Source: Cytophagaceae bacterium (lineage in GTDB: Bacteria > Bacteroidota > Bacteroidia > Cytophagales > Flexibacteraceae). Taken from it: a stretch of DNA of 35,668 nt. The translations under genes and the position numbers were made by a program. Of the stretch, positions 27,209 through 34,988 are shown piece by piece. Numbering within the stretch: position 1 is the first letter of the stretch; every line of letters starts with the position of its first letter. The stretch is from assembly GCA_027490155.1 (NCBI GenBank), contig JAIXYP010000058.1, positions 1-35,668 of the forward strand. Direction: 5' to 3'. The notes beneath the pieces are model-generated. The model was not told the origin of the DNA. It ran no database searches and saw only the letters and a program-made list of their open reading frames with translations.

Positions 27209-29305
27209 ATGACATCTTTAGTCTCAACAACCACCTTCGGCACCTATTGGCGCCCCCTTCGGCAGACCGCCGCACGTGTCGGCACCGCCCTCTTGCTCCT
27301 GATGTTAGCAGTCGGCACACAGGTAAGCGCCCAAGTATTACAGGCTAACATTCTCGGCAACGTCATCAGCACCACCACCAACCTTGGTGTGCCTAACAAG
27401 TCCGTGGTTGTCCAGTCTATAGATAGCCTCAACCAGTTCCTGACCACGGTTACAACAAACGCCAACGGATCATTTACGGTTGGTGTCCCTACCCGCCCTA
27501 ACATCCCGACAGCTTACATTGTCCGCACGATGGACTGCCAGCAGAATTGGGCTGGCTCTACCGTTGTGGTAACCAGTGGCCAGACTACCCAAACGAGCCT
27601 CAGGATTTGCACCACACCAGCTGTACTACAATGTGCCGTCTCCTTCACCTCATTGCAGGATAGCACCAACCGCAATGCCTTTGCCTTTGACGGTCGCATC
27701 CAGTGTAACGGAGCAACCACAAACGTCACTAGCTGGACTTGGTTGTTTGGCGACAGTGCTTCCGGATCTGGCCAAAACGTATCACATACCTACAACGGAC
27801 CAGGGGTCTATAACGTCTGCCTTACTGCCACCTACGGCAATGGCCAGACCACAACCTCTTGCCAGACCATCGTAGTCCGCAGTGCGCAGACTGCCTGTAC
27901 ACCTAGCTTCATTATGGTAGCTGATACATCTGTTGCTCCTAACCAAGGCCGTACACGTTTTGTCAATACCAGCCAATGCCCACTTGGCACCACCTACCTC
28001 TGGACCCTGGGCAATGGTGCCTCTAGCACACAAGCCAGCCCAGTGATCAGCTTCTTGCCTGGCACCTATAACATCTGCCTGGTTGCAACAACACCTGGCG
28101 CCCAGCCTGTTACCTCTTGTCAAACACTTGTCATCCGGAACAACCCTGTTAACTGTGCCAACCAAGTGCGCCCAGGTATCATCCAGCGTCACAATGGCCT
28201 TAGCGTCCATTTCCTTAGCACACTCTTGATAGCACAAGGCCTTAGCTACCGTTGGGATTTTGGAAACGGCAACATCAGCACGCTTGCCAATCCTATCCAT
28301 CAGTACAGCACAGCTGGCACGTATGGCGTTTGCCTCACAGTTACCTACTCACCTACTTGCCAAGTCACGGTTTGTGATACCGTCTATGTCAGTGGTGGCA
28401 ACCCAGTGACCCCACCACCAACTCGTAACCGTATCATCGGTACCGTGTTCAAAGGTCAGCTACCAGCCTCTGAGTATGGTGTCGAAGTCGTCGGCCTCAA
28501 TGGCAATCCGTTCTACCGCTTCCGTCGTTTCGGTCGTGATAGCATCTATAGCTTTGACAGCGTACCAGCTGGCCGTTATTTGGTCCGTGCCTGGTTACTC
28601 CGCAGCAACCCTGATGTCCGTAACTGGCTGCCAACCTATTATGGCAACAAAGTCCTCTGGCGTTTGGCCTCGGTGGTCAATGTTTCTTCTGCTACTACCT
28701 GGACTGATATCAACTTGATCCCACGCCGTGTACGCACACTCCATACCAATGTTGTCCGTGGTAACATCGGCACAATCGGTATGCCAAACGGCCGTGTTGC
28801 AGCACCAACAGCTAATGACCTTAACACCTTTGTTCTCCTAGCTGACGACCAAGGCAATCCGTACGAAGTGGCTTGGCTAGACGCTAACCGTAACTACACT
28901 TTTGATCAACTGGCTGCGGGCACCTATCAGATCTCTGTCGAAAGCCCAACCATGCCATCTGCAATTGCCAACGTAACTGTCGGTGCTGGCACTAGCACAG
29001 CCACAGCCAACTTTGCCAATACCAACGATATGATGAATGTCACCATCACAGCGCTTGAGGCATCTGTTGCTGCTAACCTTGTTCGGACCTACCCTAACCC
29101 AACTAGCTCTAGCCTAACCATTGGTGGTGCTGCTGGTGCTAAGTACAGCGTCCTGACCACCACTGGCGCAACAATGTCAGCCGGCACCCTTGCCGATGCC
29201 GACGAGGCTAAACTAAATGTCGAGACCCTACCTTCTGGCATCTATATGCTGCAACTTGAGCTGCCAAACGGCCTGCGTGTCGTGCGCCGCATCAGCAAAC
29301 AATAG
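27209..29305 (+). CDS. PKD-domain secreted protein with type A T9SS sorting domain
   Basis: This 698-aa protein has a signal peptide with a long n-region (hydrophobic VGTALLLLMLAVG, then TQVSAQ). A carboxypeptidase-regulatory-like beta domain (about 45-135) is followed by three PKD domains marked by WLFGDSASG (near 176), LWTLGNGASS (near 263) and YRWDFGNGN (near 347), each followed by the PKD ending YNVCL-, YNICL- or YGVCLT-. Next is another beta domain (IIGTVFKGQLPASEYGVEV) and, in the last 75 residues, a type A sorting domain: VRTYPNPTSSSLTI, LNVETLPSGIYMLQL, VVRRISKQ. PKD domains usually mediate protein or polysaccharide contacts, so an adhesin or matrix protein is likely. The cysteines within each PKD unit may form disulfides. 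It should leave the cell through SprA. Confidence 0.9.
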   Translation: MTSLVSTTTFGTYWRPLRQTAARVGTALLLLMLAVGTQVSAQVLQANILGNVISTTTNLGVPNKSVVVQSIDSLNQFLTTVTTNANGSFTVGVPTRPNIPTAYIVRTMDCQQNWAGSTVVVTSGQTTQTSLRICTTPAVLQCAVSFTSLQDSTNRNAFAFDGRIQCNGATTNVTSWTWLFGDSASGSGQNVSHTYNGPGVYNVCLTATYGNGQTTTSCQTIVVRSAQTACTPSFIMVADTSVAPNQGRTRFVNTSQCPLGTTYLWTLGNGASSTQASPVISFLPGTYNICLVATTPGAQPVTSCQTLVIRNNPVNCANQVRPGIIQRHNGLSVHFLSTLLIAQGLSYRWDFGNGNISTLANPIHQYSTAGTYGVCLTVTYSPTCQVTVCDTVYVSGGNPVTPPPTRNRIIGTVFKGQLPASEYGVEVVGLNGNPFYRFRRFGRDSIYSFDSVPAGRYLVRAWLLRSNPDVRNWLPTYYGNKVLWRLASVVNVSSATTWTDINLIPRRVRTLHTNVVRGNIGTIGMPNGRVAAPTANDLNTFVLLADDQGNPYEVAWLDANRNYTFDQLAAGTYQISVESPTMPSAIANVTVGAGTSTATANFANTNDMMNVTITALEASVAANLVRTYPNPTSSSLTIGGAAGAKYSVLTTTGATMSAGTLADADEAKLNVETLPSGIYMLQLELPNGLRVVRRISKQ

Positions 29306-29723
29306 GCTCACCCCATCAAAAACTCCGAGTGTAAGGATAATTTAGGCCATGCGGCAGGTGGACAATCCGTCAGCATTGATGATCGACCGCCATGTCCTGA
29401 AAACCTGCCGATGGCACTGCCCATCTGCCTCATGGCCTGAGAAAACCTTACATCCATGTGATTAGATTCCTGATTGCTGGCACTGAGCACCCCGTAGGCA
29501 TACGGGTTGTTACAGTGCCAGGAATCTTTGGTGTAGTCTAACTTCAAAACCAATCGGATCAGCAGTGCCAGATCCTAGCCGAGAATCGCTATCTTGACAT
29601 AGCAAAGTACAATGCTACCAGTGCCGTCCTTAGCCCTGCACCAGCCGAACAATGGCGGTAGCCAAGCAAAAGGATCCGGATCGAAACTAAACCGACTTTC
29701 AAACCCCAATAGGTTGCACCAAC
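29306..29723. other. Intergenic region rich in inverted repeats, 418 bp
   Basis: 29345-29359 (GCCAT, a bulged G, CGGCAGGT) pairs with 29403-29415 (ACCTGCCGATGGC). The same left arm extended (29345-29361) also pairs with 29421-29437, with two mismatches in 17. A separate bulged hairpin follows: AGATTCC (29464-29470) and TGGCACTG (29478-29485) with CAGTGCCAGGAATCT (29513-29527), enclosing an inner CCCGTA/TACGGG stem (29491-29506). These could form a terminator, an mRNA-stabilising structure or a small RNA. 29530-29723 shows no recognisable promoter for the sigma factor gene. Confidence 0.5.
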
Positions 29724-30260
29724 TTGGCTCAGACTTATACTGATGCTGAACTAATTGCTGGATGCCGTGCAGGCAAACAAGCAATGCAATCCGCACTGTA
29801 CCAACAGTACGGAAGGCGACTAATGGCCGTATGCAATCGGTACATTCCACAACAGATGGAGGCCGAAGATGCCTTTCATGAAGCGTTCATGAAGGTCTTC
29901 AACCACATCGACCAATACCAAGGTGGCTCGCTCGAGGGCTGGATGCGAAGGATCTTCGTCAACACCTGCATTAACTATTATCACAAAGGCAAAAACCGAT
30001 ACCTGCTAGAGGACATCACCCAAAAGGATTATCTGGTTGCTGACTTCCCAGATGTGCTAAGCCAAATGAGTGCCGACCACATCCATAAACTAATCAATGA
30101 GCTGCCGACGGGCGCAAGGGTTGTGTTCAACCTATTTGTCATCGAAGGTTATGCCCACAAAGAAATTGCCGAAATGCTCAAGCTAAGCGAAGGGACAACC
30201 AAAAGCCAGCTGAACAGGGCCAAAGAATTACTTCGCGACAAAATCCTGGTCACCACCTAA
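29724..30260 (+). CDS. ECF-type RNA polymerase sigma factor
   Basis: A 178-aa group 4 sigma factor. Region 2 spans about 22-92 (ALYQQYGRRLMAVCNRYI, then EDAFHEAFMKVF and WMRRIFVNTCINYYHK) and region 4 about 115-172 (LPTGARVVFNLFVIEGYAHKE, then IAEMLKLSEGTTKSQLNRAK, the helix-turn-helix that reads -35 DNA). The start is TTG: the frame has a stop at 29688-29690, and no ATG or GTG lies between it and the conserved YTDAELIAGCRAG start. The next gene, 16 bp downstream, has a small cytoplasmic N-terminus, one membrane helix and an outer-membrane barrel, so the two form a sigma/anti-sigma pair. Its target genes and promoter cannot be read here; autoregulation is possible but no signature is seen. 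Confidence 0.92.
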   Translation: MAQTYTDAELIAGCRAGKQAMQSALYQQYGRRLMAVCNRYIPQQMEAEDAFHEAFMKVFNHIDQYQGGSLEGWMRRIFVNTCINYYHKGKNRYLLEDITQKDYLVADFPDVLSQMSADHIHKLINELPTGARVVFNLFVIEGYAHKEIAEMLKLSEGTTKSQLNRAKELLRDKILVTT

Positions 30261-30276
30261 TCTCGCCAGCAACGCA

Positions 30277-32235
30277 ATGGACATCAATGACGAACAACTG
30301 AGGGGCAGCCTAGGTGCCAAATTTGACGGATGGGAACAAGACACCCCTCTGCAAGGATGGGACCGTATCGCTGCTGAGCTCAAGACCCAAGACAAACGCC
30401 CAGCCTTGGCGTGGTGGACCATCGTGCCCTTGCTGATGATCGTCCTTGGCGGATCTGTTTGGCTTTATCAGGACCAGCCAGCAACCTTGGCTACCAAGAC
30501 TGTGTCGCCAACACCCAGCACAAACACCACTGCACAATCAGCTCCTAAGGCACCTAATACCGATACCGAGGCTGCCCCAATCAGCGGCATCAGCTATAAT
30601 GCCGAGCGGCTAGACCAACCTAGTAACACCTCCACCACACCTGCTGCGGACGAGCCTAACTACAACCCAGAGGTAACCTCAGCAATCAATAACAACCCTG
30701 CCACGAACAGTACTAGCGCCACCAATCCCAACACACCGGCCCAACCAACTGTGCCAACACAGCCTGGGAAAGTCATCGTGGTGCCAACTTCTCCACAGCA
30801 ACAGCAGGCTCCACATGCCGAGGCAAGGACCAATAGCACGATGCCTGCAGCCACCAACCGCCGGCGGACTAAACGCAATGTTGCTGCCAGTCCTAACCCA
30901 GCTACTACCCAAGCTACGGCCTTAGCACAAAATCAGCCTAGCAACACCCACGCCACCCAGCAAGAGGTAGATGGTACCAATACTCCGGTCCAAACTATGC
31001 CAAACGACAACCAGGCTAATCCAGATCGGACAACTACAAGAAGCAGCAAACGGTCTGCGAAAACACAACCGCGCAAAGCTGACCCATCAGCCATTGCCAA
31101 AACAACTGCCGACCCCAAGGTTAAACAGCCTGAGTCTAAGGTCAAATACAATATTAGGAGCCGTCGCCAACCAGCACTCCTGGGCTATGGCAGCCACAAA
31201 GCCAACAAGGTCGTCCCTGAAGGTACGCTCAGCCAAGCCAAATCACGGCCAACCAAGGCGCTGCTAGCAGCTAACAAAGCCACTGATGTAACCAGTTTGC
31301 CAACAGGTGTTGATCCTACTAACGACATTCTGCTGGCTCCAGCAGTGAAAGGTCAACCAGAAGCGGTAACCATTTTGAGCACGGCAATGCAAGACAGCAG
31401 TGCCACCTACGCCAAGCCCGCTCAGCCTAGCCAACAAACAGCGCCGACTGATGATAAGCCTGTCGAGATGGCAATCACAACCCCAAAAGCCGACAGCACC
31501 GCAACTGCAACAACAAAACAGACCGAAGCTACCAACCTATTGACAACCAAGGCCAACCGTTGGGGTATGTATATCAGTGGCTATAACACCCAGCAATCTA
31601 TCCTGATCAGCCCAACAGGCAACCAAGAGATCCGGATCGCTAACGGAACCACCAACAGCCGTGCCGAACAGCGCCTTAGCCTCGACCTTGGTCTGGTCTA
31701 TAGTCGTCATATCACAGAGCGTTTCTTGCTCCGAGGAGGGGTCGGATTGTTCTTCACCCAAAACCAGCAACAACTCAGCTTGACCGAAAACCAAGTCATA
31801 GGCTATAGCACAACTAACCTCGGTGGGGTCCTTACCCATACAGCCCAGCTCCAGATCAACACCCTAGATATCAGCCAAAGGCGTTTGTTTGGCCAGCTAC
31901 AGCTAGGTGCTCAGCTCTACCCTATCAAAGGCATGTCATGGTATTTGCATGGTGCTGTCTCGGCCTATTATCAGCTCCTGAACGCCGACCAAACCATCAG
32001 CAACGGCAGCAAACTCAGCAACACTGAGGTCTCTGGCCGCTATGGTGACAACCCTGCCTCACCGATGAGCTTTGGCTGGCAAGGTGGTTTCGGCTACATG
32101 CTCCCAATAGGTGGCCGTCGCCAACTATTTATCGAGCCTGAGTATCGTGTTCTGACCAACCCACTTATATTTGGGAACAACTTGGTGCGGAGCCAGCCAC
32201 AGATGCTGGGCATTAGCCTCAGGTTGCTTTGGTAA
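30277..32235 (+). CDS. Dual membrane-spanning anti-sigma factor-like protein with C-terminal outer-membrane barrel
   Basis: The 652-aa protein has four parts. Residues 1-43 are a cytoplasmic segment (EQLRGSLGAKFDGWE, LQGWDRIAAELK) like the short N-termini of Bacteroidota anti-sigma proteins. Residues about 44-64 (LAWWTIVPLLMIVLGGSVWL) are the only membrane helix. Residues 66-426 are a disordered Ala/Thr/Pro/Asn/Gln-rich linker with basic patches (NRRRTKRN, RSSKRSAKTQPRK). From Asn427 (NRWGMYISGYN) to the end is a small outer-membrane beta-barrel, closing with LGISLRLLW, an aromatic-terminated last strand. This is the architecture of the Dma anti-sigma family described in Bacteroides thetaiotaomicron, where N-terminus and barrel sit in different membranes. 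It directly follows an ECF sigma gene. Stress at the outer membrane could thus release the sigma factor; that signal is inferred. A hairpin terminator follows at 32274-32307. Confidence 0.82.
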   Translation: MDINDEQLRGSLGAKFDGWEQDTPLQGWDRIAAELKTQDKRPALAWWTIVPLLMIVLGGSVWLYQDQPATLATKTVSPTPSTNTTAQSAPKAPNTDTEAAPISGISYNAERLDQPSNTSTTPAADEPNYNPEVTSAINNNPATNSTSATNPNTPAQPTVPTQPGKVIVVPTSPQQQQAPHAEARTNSTMPAATNRRRTKRNVAASPNPATTQATALAQNQPSNTHATQQEVDGTNTPVQTMPNDNQANPDRTTTRSSKRSAKTQPRKADPSAIAKTTADPKVKQPESKVKYNIRSRRQPALLGYGSHKANKVVPEGTLSQAKSRPTKALLAANKATDVTSLPTGVDPTNDILLAPAVKGQPEAVTILSTAMQDSSATYAKPAQPSQQTAPTDDKPVEMAITTPKADSTATATTKQTEATNLLTTKANRWGMYISGYNTQQSILISPTGNQEIRIANGTTNSRAEQRLSLDLGLVYSRHITERFLLRGGVGLFFTQNQQQLSLTENQVIGYSTTNLGGVLTHTAQLQINTLDISQRRLFGQLQLGAQLYPIKGMSWYLHGAVSAYYQLLNADQTISNGSKLSNTEVSGRYGDNPASPMSFGWQGGFGYMLPIGGRRQLFIEPEYRVLTNPLIFGNNLVRSQPQMLGISLRLLW

Positions 32236-32273
32236 ACAGGTCTATTGTTGCCATATCAGTATCCCACGAACAA

Positions 32274-32307
32274 GATGCCCCAAAACCAGCAACGGATTTG
32301 GGGCATC
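32274..32307 (+). terminator. Hairpin terminator of the sigma/anti-sigma operon
   Basis: GATGCCCCAAA (32274-32284) and TTTGGGGCATC (32297-32307) form a perfect 11-bp stem with a 12-nt loop, 39 bp after the stop. The following ATCGTTTAAGG has only a short T run. It would keep rightward transcription out of the putative origin. Confidence 0.6.
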
Positions 32308-32341
32308 ATCGTTTAAGGACCCAATCAGCCAAACACCCCAA

Positions 32342-32350
32342 TGTGGATAA
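32342..32350 (-). promoter_or_regulatory. DnaA box 1 (perfect)
   Basis: TGTGGATAA on the plus strand, i.e. TTATCCACA on the minus strand, the classic high-affinity DnaA box. Confidence 0.8.
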
Positions 32351-32359
32351 CTCAGCATG

Positions 32360-32418
32360 TGTAAAGGTTCTTTACACGTCCTTTATGACTTGTAAAGATT
32401 ATTACACAAATCTTTACA
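32360..32418. repeat. TGTAAA/TTTACA palindromes of origin unit 1
   Basis: First pair: TGTAAAG (32360-32366) and CTTTACA (32370-32376), perfect 7-bp arms, 3-bp spacer. Second pair: TGTAAAGAT (32391-32399) and ATCTTTACA (32410-32418), perfect 9-bp arms, 10-bp spacer. Confidence 0.85.
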
Positions 32419-32493
32419 TGAAGGTCTCAAATGGACCTAAAGCATCGCTAAAATCTAGCCCAGAATCCCACAAAACGCCCATTTTGACAACAA

Positions 32494-32502
32494 TGTGGAT
32501 AA
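32494..32502 (-). promoter_or_regulatory. DnaA box 2 (perfect)
   Basis: Second TGTGGATAA, exactly 152 bp after the first and in the same orientation and repeat context. Confidence 0.8.
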
Positions 32503-32511
32503 CTCGGCATG

Positions 32512-32569
32512 TGTAAAGATTTTTACAGGAGTCGGATGACTTGTAAAGATTTGTATCAAAATATTTACA
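32512..32569. repeat. TGTAAA/TTTACA palindromes of origin unit 2
   Basis: First pair: TGTAAA (32512-32517) and TTTACA (32522-32527). Second pair: TGTAAA (32542-32547) and TTTACA (32564-32569). The arms are shorter than in unit 1, but order and orientation are the same. Confidence 0.8.
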
Positions 32570-32610
32570 TCAATGACATTTAAGCTCATTCGCATGGCAG
32601 GTCTAGACCC

Positions 32611-32643
32611 AAAAAAGCCAGCCCTATTACTAAGGCTGGCTTT
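32611..32643 (-). terminator. Rho-independent terminator of dnaN
   Basis: On the minus strand AAAGCCAGCC (32643-32634) and GGCTGGCTTT (32623-32614) form a perfect 10-bp stem with a 10-nt loop, running into six T residues (32616-32611). It lies about 30 bp after the dnaN stop. Confidence 0.85.
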
Positions 32644-32674
32644 GATGTCGAACTATGTTCGGAAGGATGTTAGA

Positions 32675-33799
32675 CTAGACGTACTGGTTCAGCATCACTG
32701 GCATAACCAACATCAGAATATCCTCGTCGTCACCCTTTAGTTTCGGGAACAGGAGGCCTTGTTTGTTAGGAGCAGCCAGTTGCATCTCGACCAAGTTGCT
32801 GTCCAAGTTGCTGAGCATCTCGGTCAGGAAGCGGGCGTTGAAACCGATTTCCATGGCCTCACCGTCGAATTCGCAAGACAAGGTCTCGGTACCTTCGTTA
32901 CTGAAGTCAAGGTCCTCACCAGTGATCAGGACCTCAGTCTCAGAGATCTTGAGGCGGACTTGGTGGGTAGTTTTATTGGCGTAAAGGCTGACACGCTTGA
33001 GGGCGTTCAGGAAGTCAACCCGGTGGATGCTCATCGTGAACGGATTGGCAGTCGGGATGGCAGCTTCATAGTCTGGGTAGCGCTCATCGATCAGGCGACA
33101 GATCAGGCTATGTTGGTCAAACTTAAAGTAGGCGTTCTGGACGGTGTAGGTCATCGTGACCTCAGCAGTATCGTTCTGGAGGGCAGACTTGAGCAAGTTG
33201 AGCGCTTTCTTCGGCACAATCATGCTGGCTTCGCTTTCAGAGACGATGTCAAGGCGTTTGTAACGTACCAAACGGTGTCCGTCTGTGGCGACGAAGGTGG
33301 TGTTGTTTTCGCCGAGCTGGAACAAGACACCCGTCATCGCAGGGCGCAAGTCGTCAGAGCTGGTGCTGAACAAGGTGTTGTTGACGGCACGTGCCAAAAC
33401 CGAAGCAGGGATCACGATCTCGTCGCTTGACTTGACGGGTGGAATGCGCGGGAAGTCAATGGCGTTCTCACCGCTGACCTTAAACTTACCGTTTTCAGAC
33501 ACCAAGGTAACAGCAAAGGTGTCTAGGTCCAGCAGGAATGTGATTGGCTGCTCTGGCAATGACTTGAGGGTCTCGATCACCAATTTGGCTGGTACGCAGA
33601 TTGATGTGGCCCCATCAGCGTCGATGGTCAACTCAGTGGTCATGGTCGTCTGGAGGTCAGACGCAGTCACCACCAATTTATCTTCGGTCAGCTCAAACAA
33701 AAAGTTTTCGAGGATCGGGATTAGTGGATTGCTAGGCACCGCACCACTAACGATGGTTAGGTGCTTCAACAGGGCCATGGAGTTGACAGTAAACTTCAT
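32675..33799 (-). CDS. dnaN: DNA polymerase III beta subunit (sliding clamp)
   Basis: DnaN is the ring-shaped clamp that holds polymerase III on DNA. The 374-aa length is typical. The three-domain head-to-tail fold is supported by family stretches: MKFTVNSMALLKHLTIVSGA at the start with PLIPILENFLF, VSGENAIDFPRIP (around 115), ALRPAMTGVLF-like sequence (here DDLRPAMTGVLFQL), FVATDGHRLVRYK, RLIDERYPDYEAAIP, and the closing LMLVMPVMLNQYV. It is transcribed leftward toward the putative oriC and ends in a strong terminator before it. No dnaA or recF is adjacent. No clear promoter motif is seen in 33800-34001. Confidence 0.97.
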   Translation of the reverse strand: MKFTVNSMALLKHLTIVSGAVPSNPLIPILENFLFELTEDKLVVTASDLQTTMTTELTIDADGATSICVPAKLVIETLKSLPEQPITFLLDLDTFAVTLVSENGKFKVSGENAIDFPRIPPVKSSDEIVIPASVLARAVNNTLFSTSSDDLRPAMTGVLFQLGENNTTFVATDGHRLVRYKRLDIVSESEASMIVPKKALNLLKSALQNDTAEVTMTYTVQNAYFKFDQHSLICRLIDERYPDYEAAIPTANPFTMSIHRVDFLNALKRVSLYANKTTHQVRLKISETEVLITGEDLDFSNEGTETLSCEFDGEAMEIGFNARFLTEMLSNLDSNLVEMQLAAPNKQGLLFPKLKGDDEDILMLVMPVMLNQYV

Positions 33800-34001
33800 C
33801 GGGGCAGTGTTATATTTAGGGGTCTTAATAGTGATCTTATGGCCTACTTGTCTTGTTGGTACTTGGCCTCATACTGAGACTAGGCACAAGCAAGCGGCAA
33901 GACTTAAACGTGTTGTCACGGTTAAGCCTGCAATAATACGCAATATTGCGATCGGAACACCTAGACAGACCCTAGATTCGTAGGATTAAATAACCAGAAC
34001 T

Positions 34002-34937
34002 ATGCCCAAAAGAAGGTCAAAATCTGCATCAAACCGATGCCCCAATAGGCTTAGTCAAGCCTCAAAATGGACGTTTTGGAGGGCTAATAACAGGTGTTTT
34101 TACCCTGTTTTTACACTTGTTTGCTTAGTTATGATTCTGCCAATTTCCGCAGTATTGGCGCAGTTACCTATCCTTATACCAACTCAAAAAGACCAAATAA
34201 GCAAGGTACCTCAACTCACTATGGCCGGCACTGTGGTGCGGTATAGTACGGACCGGGCAGGAAACCTAGTGGTGGCCGATGGCAACGGCACATTGACGAA
34301 GATTGACTCTTCGGCAAAGGTCCTCTACACCAACTCGCCTGAGCGACCTGCCACCCCAACCAGCATCGAGGCTTGGCCTACGTTACGCATCACGGTATTC
34401 TATCGGGAGTTCCAAGAGTACCGCATTTTTGATCGGCTGATGACCAACTCGGACGTCCAGAAGGTGCCTAGCAACATCGAGTACGCACGGGCCCTAACTC
34501 CTGCCGCAGACGATCATCTTTGGGTGGTGGACGATGGCGACTTTGCCCTCAAGAAAGTCAACCCAACCACGGGTCAGGTTTCGATTCTGCAACCCCTACC
34601 CCTGGTCCTGACTGAGGCTGCAGCTGATGTTACGTTCCTGAAGGAGTACCAAAATCAGCTACTACTATTGACCAAATCAGGTACGCTGGTCGTGTTTGAC
34701 AACATGGGCAACATCCGTAAAAAAATAGTAGTTCCGGCTGGACTTGAGCGGGTTGACACCTGGGGCAGCAATATCTATTGGGCCACCTCGACAGGGATAG
34801 CTGGGCAAGATCTGTACACATCGAAGGCTTGGGAGCTACCCATCCCCAACATCAAGGTTGGTTCATTTGCAGTCTTATCTGGCAAGGGCCTCTGGCTGAT
34901 CGAGGGCAAACAGCTCCAAAGGTTGGGCTTGCAGTAA
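34002..34937 (+). CDS. Predicted exported beta-propeller-like protein, function unknown
   Basis: A 311-aa protein with a very basic n-region (MPKRRSKSASNR...), a hydrophobic stretch (about 34-52, FTLVCLVMILPISAVL) and AQ at the probable cleavage site, so it is likely exported. The n-region is unusually long (about 33 residues), and a later non-ATG start is possible. The mature part has repeated short beta strands such as GNLVVADGNGTLTKID, DDHLWVVDDGDFALKKV, GTLVVFDNMGNI and GKGLWLIEGKQLQRLG, spaced like blades of an NHL- or WD-like propeller. I see no catalytic residues. It lies 51 bp before the GSCFA gene, so the two are probably co-transcribed. Confidence 0.65.
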   Translation: MPKRRSKSASNRCPNRLSQASKWTFWRANNRCFYPVFTLVCLVMILPISAVLAQLPILIPTQKDQISKVPQLTMAGTVVRYSTDRAGNLVVADGNGTLTKIDSSAKVLYTNSPERPATPTSIEAWPTLRITVFYREFQEYRIFDRLMTNSDVQKVPSNIEYARALTPAADDHLWVVDDGDFALKKVNPTTGQVSILQPLPLVLTEAAADVTFLKEYQNQLLLLTKSGTLVVFDNMGNIRKKIVVPAGLERVDTWGSNIYWATSTGIAGQDLYTSKAWELPIPNIKVGSFAVLSGKGLWLIEGKQLQRLGLQ

Positions 34938-34988
34938 AATCCACCCAACCTGACTCCTGATCTTGAGCTAGCACTACCCTTTCAAACC

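Larger units (their letters stand above)
32340..32573. other. oriC: Putative chromosomal replication origin (oriC)
   Basis: Two diverged direct repeats of about 80 bp lie at 32340-32421 and 32492-32573. Their first 27 bases differ at one position, and a second block, ATGACTTGTAAAGATT, is identical at 32385-32400 and 32536-32551. Each unit has one perfect DnaA box and two TGTAAA/TTTACA palindromes. The second unit runs into an AT-rich stretch suitable for unwinding. The gene for the replication clamp, dnaN, is next door, and inward-facing terminators insulate the region. Only two perfect DnaA boxes are visible, fewer than in many origins, and dnaA is not in the window. Confidence 0.7.
32236..32674. 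other. Gene-free region between two terminators, containing the putative oriC
   Basis: The whole stretch lacks a credible gene. From left to right it holds the terminator of the sigma/anti-sigma operon, two DnaA-box units (32340-32573), an AT-rich stretch (32550-32585) and the dnaN terminator. Confidence 0.7.

Noticed and set aside
29308-29553. Open frame of 81 codons on the minus strand after the PKD gene
   Set aside because: Its codons are set by the inverted repeats in this region. No recognisable domain, signal or promoter.
29594-29613. TTGACA and TACAAT resembling a sigma-70 promoter before the sigma gene
   Set aside because: The spacer is only 8 bp, and Bacteroidota do not use this consensus.
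32229-32516. Open frame of 95 codons on the plus strand across the gene-free region
   Set aside because: It overlaps the end of the anti-sigma gene, the hairpin terminator and the DnaA-box repeats, and its sequence has no protein family character.
32759-33430. Long open frame (223 codons) on the plus strand opposite dnaN
   Set aside because: It is a codon shadow of dnaN, which is unambiguous on the other strand.
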